DNA of 64,000 nucleotides, from contig JAFBJZ010000673.1 of the NCBI GenBank assembly GCA_016785225.1, positions 496,001 through 560,000 of the forward strand. Direction: 5' to 3'. A program made the translations under genes and the position numbers. The notes under the pieces are model-generated. The model was not told where the DNA came from and did no database searches. It saw only the letters and a list, made by a program, of their open reading frames with translations. The stretch comes from Psettodes erumei. Lineage: Eukaryota > Chordata > Actinopteri > Pleuronectiformes > Psettodidae. How positions within the stretch are numbered: position 1 is the stretch's first letter; each line of letters begins with the position of its first letter. Shown here in pieces: positions 1 through 13,300 of the stretch.

Positions 1-1012
1 GTGATCCGCATAGCAGGCTCAGTCTTACCTTCAGGCACTGGATGTCAGTATCTCGGACCACAGAATTACAAATGACAGAGCAGTTTCTGGAATCACAGCC
101 ATCAGTCTCCACGCACCAGAACATGGTGGCCAAATGATGTTACTGAGCAGCGTGGAAATCATGAGTTAAAATTGATTTTCAGTGTAACGTCTGATATTTT
201 GCCTCTTAGTGTCTGTAGACCCTTGTAAAACTTAGCCAGGGTCATTCACAATCAAAGTGTGTGTGCATGCAGCAAAAGCAGTGCATACTATAAGGAAACA
301 GTTATTCAATATCACAAGGTTTATTTAAAGCTATTTTATTTGATATAAATATAATTATTTGTTTTCACTGGAATGCCAGTATCCCCCTCAGGCCAGTATC
401 ACAAACACCACCTGCAAGAGAGAGTATTTTGGGGGTATAACTACGACATTTAAATGTTTTTTCAATCTGACTGTCCTACCTGGGGACTTGCCAGACGTAG
501 CAGTGGCCTGCTCCACATCTCTGTTAGCGGCCTGAGGCTACATTTACAGCTTCAACATAACTCATCCAAATCGCCAACCAGACTGTCAGCGGTCGAATTG
601 CATAGTGGGTAATGTAGGCATCAGGTTTTGATGAGCAGGAATGGGTGAAATAAAATGGTAATACGTGTGTCTCTGGTTATCATGTGGTATCGCTATGATA
701 GTCTTTGTCCTGCTCCAAGTAAAAACAACCCAAGTTTACTTTACATGTTTTTTAAACCAGTATAAAGGAGCTCACATCTAAAGACACAATAGGGAATAGG
801 CTATCAGGAATTATTTCTTTTCACAACAAAAGCTTATGTCCACATAGTTCCAACCCGAATCCTCAGGACACAGCCTCTGGAGCTAGACCTCGAGCAAACT
901 GTTGCAGTAGTTGTGCAATATTAAGCAGTGAGAAGGGAAATACAAGGTGAAATGTCGAGTGTGAATGAAAAAATGGTAGACAGGTGGAGGCAGCTGAGAT
1001 GTACAGTACTGA
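1..1012. other. Non-coding DNA, no gene seen
   Basis: No open frame here resembles a protein I know. The stretch is AT-rich. Part of it (about 480-720) has wording I associate with old interspersed fish repeats, but I cannot name a family. The 3' continuation of the minus-strand gag fossil may extend decayed into about 880-1012. Confidence 0.5.
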
Positions 1013-1490
1013 CTTGGATTTGAACTCACCAAAAGTTGGCTCTTGTCACCCCACGTTATGTGGATGGCAAACGGCAAACCTTTCAGATTCACTGCAATCA
1101 ACAGCCAGTCGCTAAGAGTCTATTCAGCATTTCTCAGTGCTGTAATGGTCGTCCCTGCATGAATGATGCAGTGTTTCATAGGCGGGCTTTCTGGAGAGAT
1201 GTTAGCCCTGTGTGCGGGCTAATCACGCGTGGCTTCCCTTTACCTGTGTAATGGTCCCTCAATATCTGCAGCGCCTTTCTCCCAACGTCTAGTGCTTCTC
1301 TCATAATCAGGAAAGCCTTTTGTCATCCAAAAGCCGCATCAGTTCAGCGTGGGCTTCTTCCTTTTTCTGAGCATCCTCATTTTCTATCTCCTCATTAGGC
1401 TCCAGTTCATTCAATATGGCCTCCTTTAGCCCGGGCAACAGCAGACGGCCCAAAACTTTGTTGCCGGTTGCAAAGTTTTTTTCACCCTAA
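1013..1490 (-). pseudogene. Fossil gag of a copia-type (UBN2-like) LTR retrotransposon
   Basis: Read on the minus strand, three successive frames together give a recognisable retrotransposon Gag. Block 1 (about 1490-1318) carries NFATGNKVLGRLLLPGLKEA and an acidic helix ending in ELMRLLDDK. Block 2 (about 1310-1190), after a frameshift, carries LIMREALDVGRKALQILRDH, then GKGKPRVIS and GLTSLQKA. Block 3 (about 1165-1013) carries TTITALRNAE, an in-frame stop near 1116-1127, TLSDWLLIAVNLKGLP, FAIHITWGDK and EFKSK. The order and spacing match the Gag of copia-type elements, whose product would package the element's RNA. Two frameshifts, a stop and a small gap show it is dead. No protease, integrase or reverse transcriptase follows downstream on this strand before the window edge. 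The family assignment is from memory of the motif pattern; a gypsy-type Gag is the main alternative. Confidence 0.68.
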
Positions 1491-1815
1491 CTGAAACACA
1501 ACCAGCCTTGGCCTGAAAGTTAACCGAGGGCTAGCTTTACAAAGAGGATGTCAGCACAGTGGAAAAAAGTTTCTAATGGAAAAACTGCGTTTATTAACAG
1601 TATGTTACAGAGATGTATCCCAGGGTCACACTGAGCTTCGGCTAGCTAGTAAGGCGTCAATGGGAAAAATGTAGCACACATAGAACATGTTGACAGGACC
1701 TATAAACCAATCACCACAACAAGTTCAAGGTCATGTGGGTGAAGTAGCAAGCCTTTGGGATGTGCCACTAGATTTGATAAGGAGGACGATATTCTCTGTC
1801 CTTCCAGGCTGTCAC
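1491..1815 (-). mobile_element. Possible LTR / 5' leader of the gag fossil
   Basis: This lies directly upstream (minus sense) of the gag fossil. On the minus strand there is an AATAAA at 1595-1590, as expected in an LTR R region, and a TGTGACAGCC start-like motif near 1815. There is no second copy in the window to define LTR edges, so the boundaries are a guess. Confidence 0.22.
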
Positions 1816-4800
1816 AACATCTAAAAGGCTCCACTAATCAAATGCTTTAGATCAGAGATGGTGCGACGCCAGGGTTGGGGCCACAGTGAGGGTTAAGGCT
1901 GGCTTTTGTACAATGTGTTTTCTGACTACGTTTGAAGGTAAAAGTGTTTGCAACTTCACTCAAAGGCAGCGTGTATAATCTGCCATCATACCTAATTTAT
2001 CAGCTCTGCGCACATGGCTGTGTTTGGTGCTTTTCAGATTTGTGTTTTCAGGAAGTTACAAAACTTTGGAAGTTCCCAAACTGTGGGAAGATATTGCAGG
2101 AAGGAGTTTCAGTGTTCATCAATTGAACAAGCACTTTGCGTGAAGCATGTTGATCCTGTTAGCTCCTGCCAATCCTCACAGAGGAGACAGGATTTCTTCA
2201 GTGTGTAGCCTCAGATATACCTCTGTTGAAGAAATTCAGCAATTTAGGATATAAAAGTCTTATACCAGGCCCATTCCTTATTAATTAACTTTACTCCTGT
2301 ATATTATTCCACGGCAAAGCAGTTCTGTACACTTGCTTTTTCTGCTTGGCAATATTTGTTTGCATTTATGATTCAGTTATTAAAAGAGAATGTGAAATAC
2401 AGAAAAAAATATGTACTACAGCAGCTGTTCTGCATTACGAAGCTACAGTATGATGGTACCATATGTAGCAATTAAGTCCACTGCAAAGACACACGTGCAT
2501 CGTCATCTGTTCACAGTGTCACTACATTATCAAAATGTGAACAGGAAAATTGCTGTATGTACGACAGATACAGAGTTTTGTGGAAGTGTAGAGGAAATAA
2601 ATGTTTAATTACTAGAGACTTGTCAAAAAAGAGGGAGACTCTTTCGTTTTTGGTGTGGTTACTTTTTCAATGAATTTCTTTGCAGTTCGTTTATTTGATT
2701 GTCTTGATAAGTTATGATAATTCCTTGTACTCTACAGAATGCAAAATGGCATTTTATTCTCGTATCTTTTATGTTTTGAGATAGGCAACAGGTAGAATAC
2801 AGAGAGTACAGAGAGAATTTTTAAAAAGAAGTACTGATAACGCATCTCCGGGAGGAAGAGTTAAGTCTTATCTCTTGGCGTACATGCGTTCTCATATGCT
2901 ATAATTAAAATTTGGTTAATTTGCAAGATGAATCACGAGGGATGAGTTTTGTGCTGCTGTGATAAATTACAATCTCTCATGCTTCCTATGTTTTGCATAG
3001 AATTTTACCACAAGATGGCATTGTGAAGACATATGAGAGATGTCACTGCGCCTCCTGTTGTCTACACGGGGTCAGTAAAACTGCTTTGTCAATGGTCACT
3101 TTGGACTAGGGTGACATCATTAAGGGTCATGGGCCTGAAGATCACAATGTCTTTCAATATCTCAGAGCTAATGTTGGCTTGAAACCATCCCATCTCTTTA
3201 AGTCTATATATTTACAACAAAACTATCACAATTTACTTTTAATCATTTTACCGTACTGGTGACATTTTATGTGCAATAGAAATATTCATCTACTATTGGC
3301 ATGTGTTGAGGTTAGGAACCTCACACTTAAATCATTAACACGAAACACCACAGGCAGGAGCAAGTCAGACGACACATCTGTAACATCAGTAACTGCTCAG
3401 CAAAAGTTATGTTCACTGCAGTCAACTTTCAATTTTTTGCACATTTTTATATTTTTTTCTTTTCTAGGGACTGGAGAGAAACATGGATGCAGCATCTGTG
3501 ATGCCAGTCACGTCTTTGAACGGATGTTTGTGAAGTCTGAATTTACCTCTCACTGTTATCTTTGGCATTTTTCTGAAGCAAGAAAATTTGCTTACTGTGA
3601 TAGGCTGAAAAACGTGTTGATCAGGGAAACATCCCTGTATTTCTTATCTTTAAGCTAGATAGTAAAATTAAATATGTTTTTTTTTATTAGCTTTGTTTAT
3701 CATTAACGTATCCATAAATAAGCTTGTGTGAGGAAAAAGTATATCACACGTCACATAGATGTTTTTCTTCTTTCCCATCTTTTGAAATTTGAAAATAGGA
3801 GAAACACCCATTCGCATAGCATTATACAATTCAGCAGCACCACAAACTGCAGCCTCCAAATTCACCATGAAGTTGAGTCAACAACTTCCTTAAACAGTTT
3901 CAACACATCTTGAACATTATAACCATCACGAAAGTAGGATTTATTGTAGGATTTATTTTGTTTTAGCTTAAACTGCCAAGTTCCCACTCCCCCAAAAAAG
4001 ACTACTAAACTATGACAATTATGAGATGCAAAAAATAACTTTCTGGCAAACCTAATTAGTTACCCTGCATGGCATTTAACGTAATGCCTAGAATGTCTAG
4101 TTTTTTGTCCAAGTTGGAAGGAAGAACAGTTGCTATGTGCAAAACAGTGGTTGCTATGTATTTTTCATATAAAAAATATACACAACAAATAAGTTGGAGC
4201 CTTAAAAATATGCTTTTCAAATGTGTATCTTCTTTACCCCTGCACACAATGTGGGTGTTTTGTTACCAAAGGTTACCCATGGCATCTATAGTTAGAGTAT
4301 AGCACCTGATGGACAAAAAACACGTAGGCTGCAGTGTCGGGTAAACATGCTGTGAGCTGGCCTATCCTTTCAGCTCCCATTTGATGGATCTGCACAGTAT
4401 TGCTGCTGCTGCCTCAGTTGTGGCCTTTATGAAGGGAGCTCGTGTGGGGCCGTATGTTGCGTTTAAGAGGATCACAATGTCACCATGAAAGATCAGGTGC
4501 ATGGTCATCCTTAGAAAAGTATGCACCATGCATTAAGTAAATGGTGCTTTCACCACCCCTCCCCTGAGCTTTTTGTCATAGCCATGGAGACGCACCATGA
4601 ACAGCCTTTTTGAAATGTCCTTCCCTGTGTGTGAATGGGTAATGTCAGTTTGTCATGTCCACCACTTCTAAAAATCTCTGCACACTCCCCCATTCATATC
4701 CTTTTTATGTAATAGGGTAAATATATTTAAGAGTGATATTAAGGGCTGTTATGACAGTTGTCTTGCCAAGTCATTTCTTTCAGGCTTATTATTAAAAATA

Positions 4801-5217
4801 TTTACTGTAGTTGCTTGGCTCTGGTTCTTATTTGTTGCAGTAAATTCCACAGTGCTCCAAATGCTGTCAACACTAATGAGCTGTGCAGGTATTTCACAAT
4901 GATAACCATGTGGGTCACAAAGCACATTGTCACCATTGAGGGAATGCTGGGTGTGTGCACTGTTGTGTATCCATAAAACTGGGTGTGGTAAAGGGTGGGG
5001 GTTGGCGTGTTGGGGATGTGTGTGGTTTTGCAGCAGGGCACAGCATGGCCATATTCTGTTAATGGTGCTGACTGTTGCTGTTGGAGTCCACAGCAGAATC
5101 TTAAAATTACCAGAGCTGTCGAAGGTGCCACAGGAGCTGAACCCACTGCTTTTATAGCCTGTTTTCTCTGGAGATACTAAAGTTTTTATCCCCAGAGATC
5201 ATAAAATGGGTTCATAG
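1816..5217. other. Non-coding DNA, no gene seen
   Basis: AT-rich sequence with scattered chance frames. The longest is 129 codons at 3269-3658. It contains a TGEK...CSIC string that faintly recalls a zinc-finger linker, but no Cys2-His2 spacing follows. Poly-A/T runs occur but no named repeat is evident. A YY1-like AAGATGGC sits at 3012-3019. Confidence 0.5.
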
Positions 5218-5324
5218 AGTTGTGGTTCCCAAACCAAATACTGCTGAGTGTCTTCGACCCCATACTGCATTATTTCACACAGAAGGTGTGGATTCCAGAC
5301 CTTGCCAAAAAGTTTGGGACAGCT
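5218..5324. mobile_element. Small hAT-like MITE remnant
   Basis: The left end reads GTGGTTCCCAAACC and the right end AAAAAGTTTGGGAC; these are imperfect inverted copies about 100 bp apart. Between them are GACCCC-like and GTGGATTCCAGACC strings. This is the usual build of short non-autonomous hAT elements in fish, which start CAGTGGTTCCCAAAC. No clean 8-bp target duplication is visible, so the copy is old or the edges are misplaced. Confidence 0.42.
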
Positions 5325-8300
5325 CTCCTGTAGGGACACATCTGTTCACATTTTCCTGATTTTCTCTGAAGAATTTATCAAGTGATGTGCTGCCTTGCAG
5401 TCAGCGTGGGACCAAGATTGAGTACAGCCTGTACTTTCCCGCTGTCCCCCCTGTCAATCTTAATGTTCATTGCCACAAATTTGACAGTCCCAAGGCAAGC
5501 CAGACAAGACTTCCACACAAACTTCATCAGGTGTCATCAGAAGCTCACGCTGTAAAAACATCACAAGCAGGTTACTAAGGCTATTTAAATGAGCATCAAA
5601 ATGGTTAAATGACTAGTTTCATTTGGCATCTTTACACAACATAATTTCATGTTGGTAACACTCTTTTATTTGTAAATGTTTAAGACAACAATGCAGCAGC
5701 TAAAGGCAGCCAGGGTCTTTATGTGTCATTGCAGCCCTATCCACAGCCACCTATCACATTTAGTATCCATGGTACCACCTTGCACATATCCACCACTGTG
5801 AGACACCTTTGCAGTTCACAAAGCAGAACTGCCGAAGACATGCCACCAAAGTAAGAATCTCCTTGCAGCTCGGTCTTATCACAGTGGAATGTATCGACTG
5901 TCAGAGGTAATGCCATAATATTTTGGTGCTGCAAGTGTCGAGCACAAAGGCATTTCAAAGCGCTTTACATCATATATAAATTAAGTGCCCTAAATTACAG
6001 CAGTTTTGGTTTTCAAAGGCAGAGATTGAATCTTTTATCTCACTTTTCTCAGCATGTACATTCATGAGGTTTTGGCACGATACACATTAAGTTGTTGATG
6101 TGTAAGATATGCTTGTGGAAACAATTTAATTGCTTGGTTGCAGAGATACATAATTGTTTGGGATTGGTGGTTTCTTCATAATTAAGATCTGCAATTTCAC
6201 AGGGATTCCGAAAATGAGGCCTGAAGGACGCATGTTGAGATTAAAGAGAAGCGGCTCAGGGGTTGAGCCTGGGGTTTTCCCAGATTCTGATTTGCAAAGA
6301 AGTAAAAGAACAAAAAGTACTTCCTGTCCTGAAGACACAGTTTCATTGACTTGAATCAACGCATCATACATTTTCTTTTGCAGTCAGCCTTGTACCACAC
6401 ACACTTTCATCGAAGTTTCACACACACATGGGCACAGAACATCGCACGTCCAACAAGGCATTGCATTGACTTCTATTCACTGTGGACAGCCTATTCCAAA
6501 CCCTAAGCTATACCATAACCAATTCATGCCCAAGGTTGGTGTTTATACTATTAAAGGTCCCAAAAAGTCACACACAGCCACGTAACCCCCCCACCCCCCA
6601 CCCCGCCCTCAGTATGTTAAGGGACTTTTCAAGAATGAGTTGATATGATGGTCACCCCAATGCTACTTTTTCCTCCCTTGGAAGAACTTTACTTCAGATC
6701 CTCACACACAATATGTTGTGTAAGTTTGCTGACCTCTAAATACTTTGGACCACTGTGTGACCCTTACAGATAGCTGCACTAATCAACATATTTTTATTCA
6801 TGGTGAACAAAATGACTGTGTACTGTGAATGGTATTGCTCATAGTGCTTTTAGCAAGTACATCTCTGAGAAAGCTACTGTATGCACACTGCCAGAACCAA
6901 ACGACAGACAGACAAGGCTTGGCATTATCTCGTGACATAAGAGCATTTACAAGTGTTGGTGGAAACCAAATTAAAACTAAAAGGGGCATGGGAGTAAACA
7001 CTGGAGCTATTGGAGTGGCCAGGAATAAAGGAATGATGATGATGTTGCTTTGTGTCTGTTGTTGTTGGATGTGTAAGTAGCTACTGCTGTTTGCTCACAT
7101 GCTCACCATATAAACTTTACAAGGTGATAATGTAGGAGTTGTGTTTGCAGTTTTCCTCCAGAGAAAAATTATGCTTTTAATGTTTGCAATCTGTGATTTG
7201 GCAATGAACATGGGAGGTTTGATACCTCACTGAGGCTCAAAGTTCCCTGAGTTTGTGTTTCATTTGGCAAGTTGCTATTTTTTTTCACCCAGCATGTCGT
7301 CTCTCTCCACTACAAGTGGGTTGTTTGTTCCACCTAACACGTCGCTGCAAAACAACATTCTTGTGTCATCCTGCGGGAGAGGTCTAATATTAGATTTCCA
7401 TGTTTTACAGTTGTGCATACTCATATGAATAATTTTGCATGGTGGAACTATTTTTTGTTTTAAGCTGCAGTATTGGTTAATACTTGTAGCTCTCTGGCCT
7501 CTTACTTGTGTTGTATTGAGTGTTTAAATGATTTGCTGCACCCATGCTGTTAAGAGTTGCCTTCATAACTGACTGCTGTATTGAATGTTTTTCTAATACA
7601 CATCAGCCTTTATGGTGACTGTTGTCAATGTCAAAGCACATGAATAAAGGTCATGGTAGATGAGGAAGCATATTAAAATCCCTTGGATAATTTACCATTG
7701 AAATTATTTGAAAAGAGCTAGATTCTAGATAGATATGTATGTTTTTTTTTTAAAGTGCTGACTCTTCTTCCATGGTGATTGCTTCACTCCTTGACCAAGC
7801 CTTGTCCTCGCCTGCTGATTATAGGTTCCATTGTTCTCTCTTAGGTACGAGGGCATATAACCTGTCCATTCACAATGTAAAGCTCTATGATAAAGACAGC
7901 CGAAAGGAAAACAGCAACATTTTTTAAACAAATGGACTGAATTACAAGTATTCTTAGGCTCAGCAAGACTTGCACCAGTTGTTCCTTCACAAAAGAGTTG
8001 CTGACCTTATGGTTTCAGGGCATAATACAATTCGATTACCTTAGATGCTTAGCTCTTTCTTCTACACAAACACAACACCCACTCAAGGCAGGTATTAGTT
8101 TGTATCCCGCCATGCTACCTTGGAGAGGTGTAATATCCCAGCAGGCCGCTGCATTTCTCATCATCATCTTCCTCTTTATTTATGCACTCATTACATTTTG
8201 ATCCAGTGGCCCCAGCTGTTACTCGCATATACTATTTAGTTCAATAAAAAATCTCACACTTTAACCGATTGATATAGCATGAGCGCCTGCCAAAAAAGGA

Positions 8301-10263
8301 AAGGTCCTGTCAGCAGCATGCGCAGTCGCTTCTGATTTGTTTTGTTTCGCCTTCCCACTTTATCTGACTTGTATATCTTCACACTGTTAAACGTGATTTG
8401 TAAATGTGCTGGAATGCTGGATAGCCGTAGGTGTGTTTGTTGTTGGGAGTATGAAAACAACACAAACTCCTTCTGAGTGAGCATTCAGAGGCAGATTTGT
8501 CGAACCCGTGCCACGTCCAATCTCCTTCCAGTGAAGGAAATGGCAACAGTGTTAGGTGAACAAATGAAGACATTCAACACCCTGTCACTCACAGAAAGGA
8601 AAATATAAGTGAGGTAGCTGACAAGCCAGTTGCAGTGGTTGATTAAAAAAAAACTAACTTCTGTAACTGTGTCCAGGGACTTCTTGTTTACACATAGATG
8701 TGCGAAGTCGACTTCATCAACATGGAGTTGCAAATTAGCTGTTGGGTATCAACCCAATGGATGCTTGAGAACTAGAATCTTCATAGATAAGGTCATTTTT
8801 ATCACATTATCACACCTTTATGGTTACGTAGAAGGCACACACAGGACTTAGTTAAAGTCTGTGGTCTGGTTTAATACAGAAAAATGGCTCAGAGTAACCT
8901 CTAAAACAACAGGGTTATTTACATTTTAACCAAAGTGCATTTGTTGCATAAATCTAACCACAGATGGGACTTATGACAACTGTTTGTAAATGTAGTGCTT
9001 CATTCATTCAAAATTGTTTGGCCTCTTAACATAATCCAAGCATAGAATACATTTCCCTGAAAACCTATTTAGTATAGAAATGTAATTTCCAGCAGACAAG
9101 GTTGCCTCAGTTCATTACCCTTCTCTCAACTGAGTGTACACAGAATTCACACATATTTTACAATGAGTGTAACCTACAAAGCTTGCATGCTTACTCACTT
9201 AGAAAATAAATTTCATTTATGTACTCTGTAAAATGGGGAGGAATACATATCCTTGACACAACAGGAAGGGGTGAGAGCACAAAAGACTCTGAAAGATGGA
9301 CATGCCTTGGCCACATATTTTATTGATCTTTGTAAAGATGACAGCTGAATGCAGGGTGTCATGTTTTGCCAAATAATCTTGATGAGTGCAATTCCTCCCA
9401 GCAGCTATGTAGCGTTGCCAATGTTAGCATGGAGCACAGGAAATGTTGATGAGGGAGCACATTCATTTTTAATGATTGAGATTCTGCCCTGATGTGACAC
9501 TGGCAGATTGACCTACCATTCACATTCAATGCCACATACCAACAGAAGACATTGCAATTCTTTGGCACAGATGAAGCAGTTCATTTGAGTCTTAGATAAT
9601 TAAAGTGTTTTATCTTTGTGACATTTATAATGTCCATCCCCCTCTCAGTAAAGGGCAGGGGGACTGATTATATCCCATTAAATTTATAGCTTGTAATGCT
9701 GTTCAAATCCTCAAAGATAGATTAGATATGAGAGATTGGAGACTAAACTGAAAATTATATCATCAGCAAAAACGGAAATGCCCTTCCTTTGGTAAATTAT
9801 TTGCACATTTGACTAAGGCAGAATATGAACGTGTCAACTGGAAACTCTGACTGCAGCCTCAGACTTGTGAAAACTAATGTAAGCAGTTTAGGAGCATATA
9901 TCATGAACAACAATATTCAATGTATATCAAAGCCAAAGAGAAACAGAGAAGCCTGTGTACCTTTTTTTCCCAGTTTGGAAAAGTTAACAAGTACAGAGGG
10001 AATACAGATCTGGGATTCTATGTGACATACTCTGCTGAGAGTTAACACTATCAAAGGCAGTGTAAACAAATAGAACTCCCATCCCCCAGGGATGTTGGCT
10101 TCACTCTGATAAGTGCCATGCTGGCACCCCATCTCTGTCAAATATCCAGTACATTTGAACAAGAGAGTTACTAACTACAGTCAAGTGACCCAATTTTTTT
10201 TTTCAAGAAATCCCACATTCCACACTCATTATTTCCTGTCATATGGATTTTTGCATCATTTGC
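5325..10263. other. Non-coding DNA, no gene seen
   Basis: No coding region recognised. About 6395-6580 (ending in a C-run near 6586-6605) has CCTAAGC/ACCATAACCAATTCATGCC wording that recalls a common degraded fish interspersed repeat, low confidence. Frames such as 6829-7080 and 8630-8851 show no family features. Near 5960 a CAAAGCGCTTTACA string resembles SINE or LINE tails but is isolated. Confidence 0.45.
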
Positions 10264-10360
10264 CCGTGTCTGTGTGAGTTTCCTGCGGGTGCTCTGGTTT
10301 CCTCCTACATTTTAAAAATACATGCATCTGATGGTATGGAAATTCTAAATTGCACGCAGG
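10264..10360 (+). repeat. Fragment of a fish SINE-like interspersed repeat
   Basis: It reads CCCGTGTCTGTGTGAGTTTC, then GGGTGCTCTGGTTTCCTCC, an ACATGCATCTGATGG piece and AAATTGCACGCAGG. This is the middle part of the very common teleost repeat that begins with a tRNA-like head and continues with GGTTTCCTCCGGGTGCTCC. Only the middle survives. Related pieces in this window are at 21795-21892 (head) and 39841-40030 (tail, minus strand). Confidence 0.68.
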
Positions 10361-13300
10361 AGTGTTGCACAGCGTTCATCTAACTGCGTGTTGTACTTTC
10401 AGAGCCAGTATGCAGTGTTTCTGTGTCTACTGCAGAAAAGCAATTGAGTAGCACAAAAAGTGAGAAGTTTCACTCCACTTATCCGCTCACTGGGATCAGC
10501 CACAGTCCAATCCAATATTCTTGCCACTATGAAAACTCTAATATCCTCCATCCTGCTCTGTGTTCACATCCGCAGCTGAACAGAGTCACTTGCCTTGTTG
10601 GACGAAGCCCCAGAGTTGTCGAAGACCAGCTTGTGTACACGATTGCTTCCTCTGTTGCCCAGCAACTGACCTCGACTCATTGTATATGCCTCACCATACA
10701 TGGTGCTTTGAGAACAACAAGCACCTCTAACAGTGACCATCAATTGGGAGAGCAGGCTTCGACTTCCCATGTCGACTTCCCATCAGTTTGACAGTTGTTG
10801 AAAGTTTGCCAGATGAAAAAAAGTCAGTGTATTATATTCTGTTATATTTATTAAGAGGATTTATTTCTGCTGATCTTCCCGAGTTCCCATTCACATTTAT
10901 TTGATCCCATTATTTGGATTTTAGAGAACAGCCGATCGTTTTGGTGTGCCCCCCCCCCCAAAAAAGCAACATATTATGTTTTACTGAAATTAAAAGAATA
11001 AAACAATGGGGTATTAGCAGATGCTTGATTCAGCACACCAATCACTGAATAATGCTGTTTGTTAGCTAACAGGAGCTCTTTGCATAAAAGAAGTCACAAA
11101 TAAAGCTTATGACCTGCAGGTGGAAAAAAGGGTCTCCGTTAACTGAACACTCACCTCCACCTCACCCTTGTGTTGTTAAACAGCTGAAGCACAACTGGAG
11201 TGTCAAATATGGGCTGAACAAATTCAGATGTAATGGCCACAGTTGCCATAGCAACTATGATGCCTCATATCAATACTTCACCAACTGTCAAACCAACTGT
11301 TTATGGTCACTGTGAGTGCTTTTTGGACTGCCTTTTGTCAAAATAACATCTGTGTTATGGAGGATGCTCGCTGTCTCTGTATAAGGCTCCATACAAATCT
11401 CTTTGTGCATCAAATGCATTCTGGTTTGTGCCATCTTCTCTGTTTTGACAGAATACATTACTTTGTGAGTGCAGGCAGAGTTTACTTTATGGAGAGGAGT
11501 AAAAAGACAAATTAAAGGAAAAGAGAAAAACTTTATAGACCACATTTCAGTGGCAGATAGTGAAAGCACTCTGAAGACATGTTTGGTCCACTTTTGCCAG
11601 GATTAAGGGTCTGAATTAAATGTACCGGCATTCCAGCTGAGAAAAGCACCTGGTAAGCTTCGAGGAAAACATCTCATAAGCCTGTGTGCTGCTGGGATAA
11701 ACAGGTACAAGCCATTCAGAGACACGCTCCCAAACACGGCATCAGAGGCACATCAGAAATAGACCGGTCCAGCTGAACAGGAGAGGATTCTGCCACCAAG
11801 CCAAGTGCTCTGTGGAGAATAGGAGGGGGGGTATGAATAGCTTGGAAACTTCCCTAATCTCCCCGTCAGAATTCCAAGCCAAGCTTGCGAGAAGGAGGCA
11901 TAGTGCTCATTCCTAGTGAGGTGGATGTGCACTGTGATCTCCCAGCTATTGTTTGGGGTAGACACGGTTACCTATAGATGAAAAGACTAAAAGCTGATGG
12001 AGTGCGAAGGATTATATTGACATTTTGCAAGCATTATGTCACCAAATACTATCATTGGCACTATTTAATTTTAGATCTAAGTACATGCTAATGTTTAGCT
12101 ATCATCAACAAGGGCCCCATATATGGTTAAATCTGTCAATGTTTCAACCAGAAATTTGTCAGAATGAAGACACAGATCCTTTCTGAGTTTGAATGAACAA
12201 AACTTTTAAGTCATGTTGTAATCTCTATCCATTTATTCTATCGGAGTCTATATTTTAGGTCACCACTCGAGCGATATCCGCACGCACAATTTCTCACTGT
12301 CAGTTATCTTTCCTGCACTGTAGCCTGTTTAATTGGGACACATGCCCGGCGAGTATAATGCTGCTTGATTTTTGAATGGGGCTGTAGTATCTGATGTGCC
12401 TCTCAAAGGAGAACAAAGGGAAAAACCAAACATCACATACAGTATGAAACGCCAGCCCTCTGATTCAAGGCTCACTGGGTTAAGTCAGTGCTATTGTTGT
12501 TACTGAAATCCAATGCTTGGCGTCTCTGATGGTGTACCTTTGCTTTTTTTAATGACAGAGGTCACTTCTAAATATATAACTGTATGAACGAAAGACACAC
12601 AATTCTCTTCCTGTTGGGGCTTTTTCTGGAACTCATCAACTCTCAGCAGTCTGTTTTACACGTGTCCTAACAGCATTTACAAATTTTCTCAGAGGGTAAC
12701 TCAGACTTTACATCCGGACTTATGCTCTTTATAATGTAAATATTTCAAATTTCTCACCTAAAATGCTATTTAGTCCCAATGTAGTTCTTGGCCACCACTA
12801 TTTTGAAATGTTGTAATACAAAACAGAGGGCTGGGTATCACAAATTGACTCCCCTCCTTTCATATACAGCACCTCTTTATCATGGTGTAAACTTATTGTG
12901 TTATGATTAATTTCAAATTGCTTGCTTTGCTTCAGTAGAGTGTGAAATGCACTTTCCTTTTTGTAGTTTTTCAATTTCTATCATTGTGAGCGGGGGTTGA
13001 GGCATCAGTTGGGGTGGGGGGGTGGCAGAGAGAGTGAACACATGGATGTCTGGTGTAATTAAGAAACTGAAGTATTAGAACAGGCAGTGCCTTCACCAGC
13101 TATAATTCATCAAACATGGTCTTAATTAAATTGTTTACACAGATGTCTGCAAGCTGGTTCCTGCAACAGTCTTTCCATTATAACAATGCAATATTATTAC
13201 TGGACTTATAAGAAAAGTTTTGTGTGGCTGTTCACTACACCATAAAATAAAGAAATTAATTCCTATTTGCCATATCTCTTTGGAAGTTGCTGCGAAGAAG

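Noticed and set aside
3269..3658. TGEK...CSIC string resembling a zinc-finger linker
   Set aside because: Only one Cys pair and no correctly spaced His pair; no neighbouring finger.
6395..6580. Degraded CCTAA-type interspersed repeat
   Set aside because: Only short phrases match memory; cannot assign family or edges.
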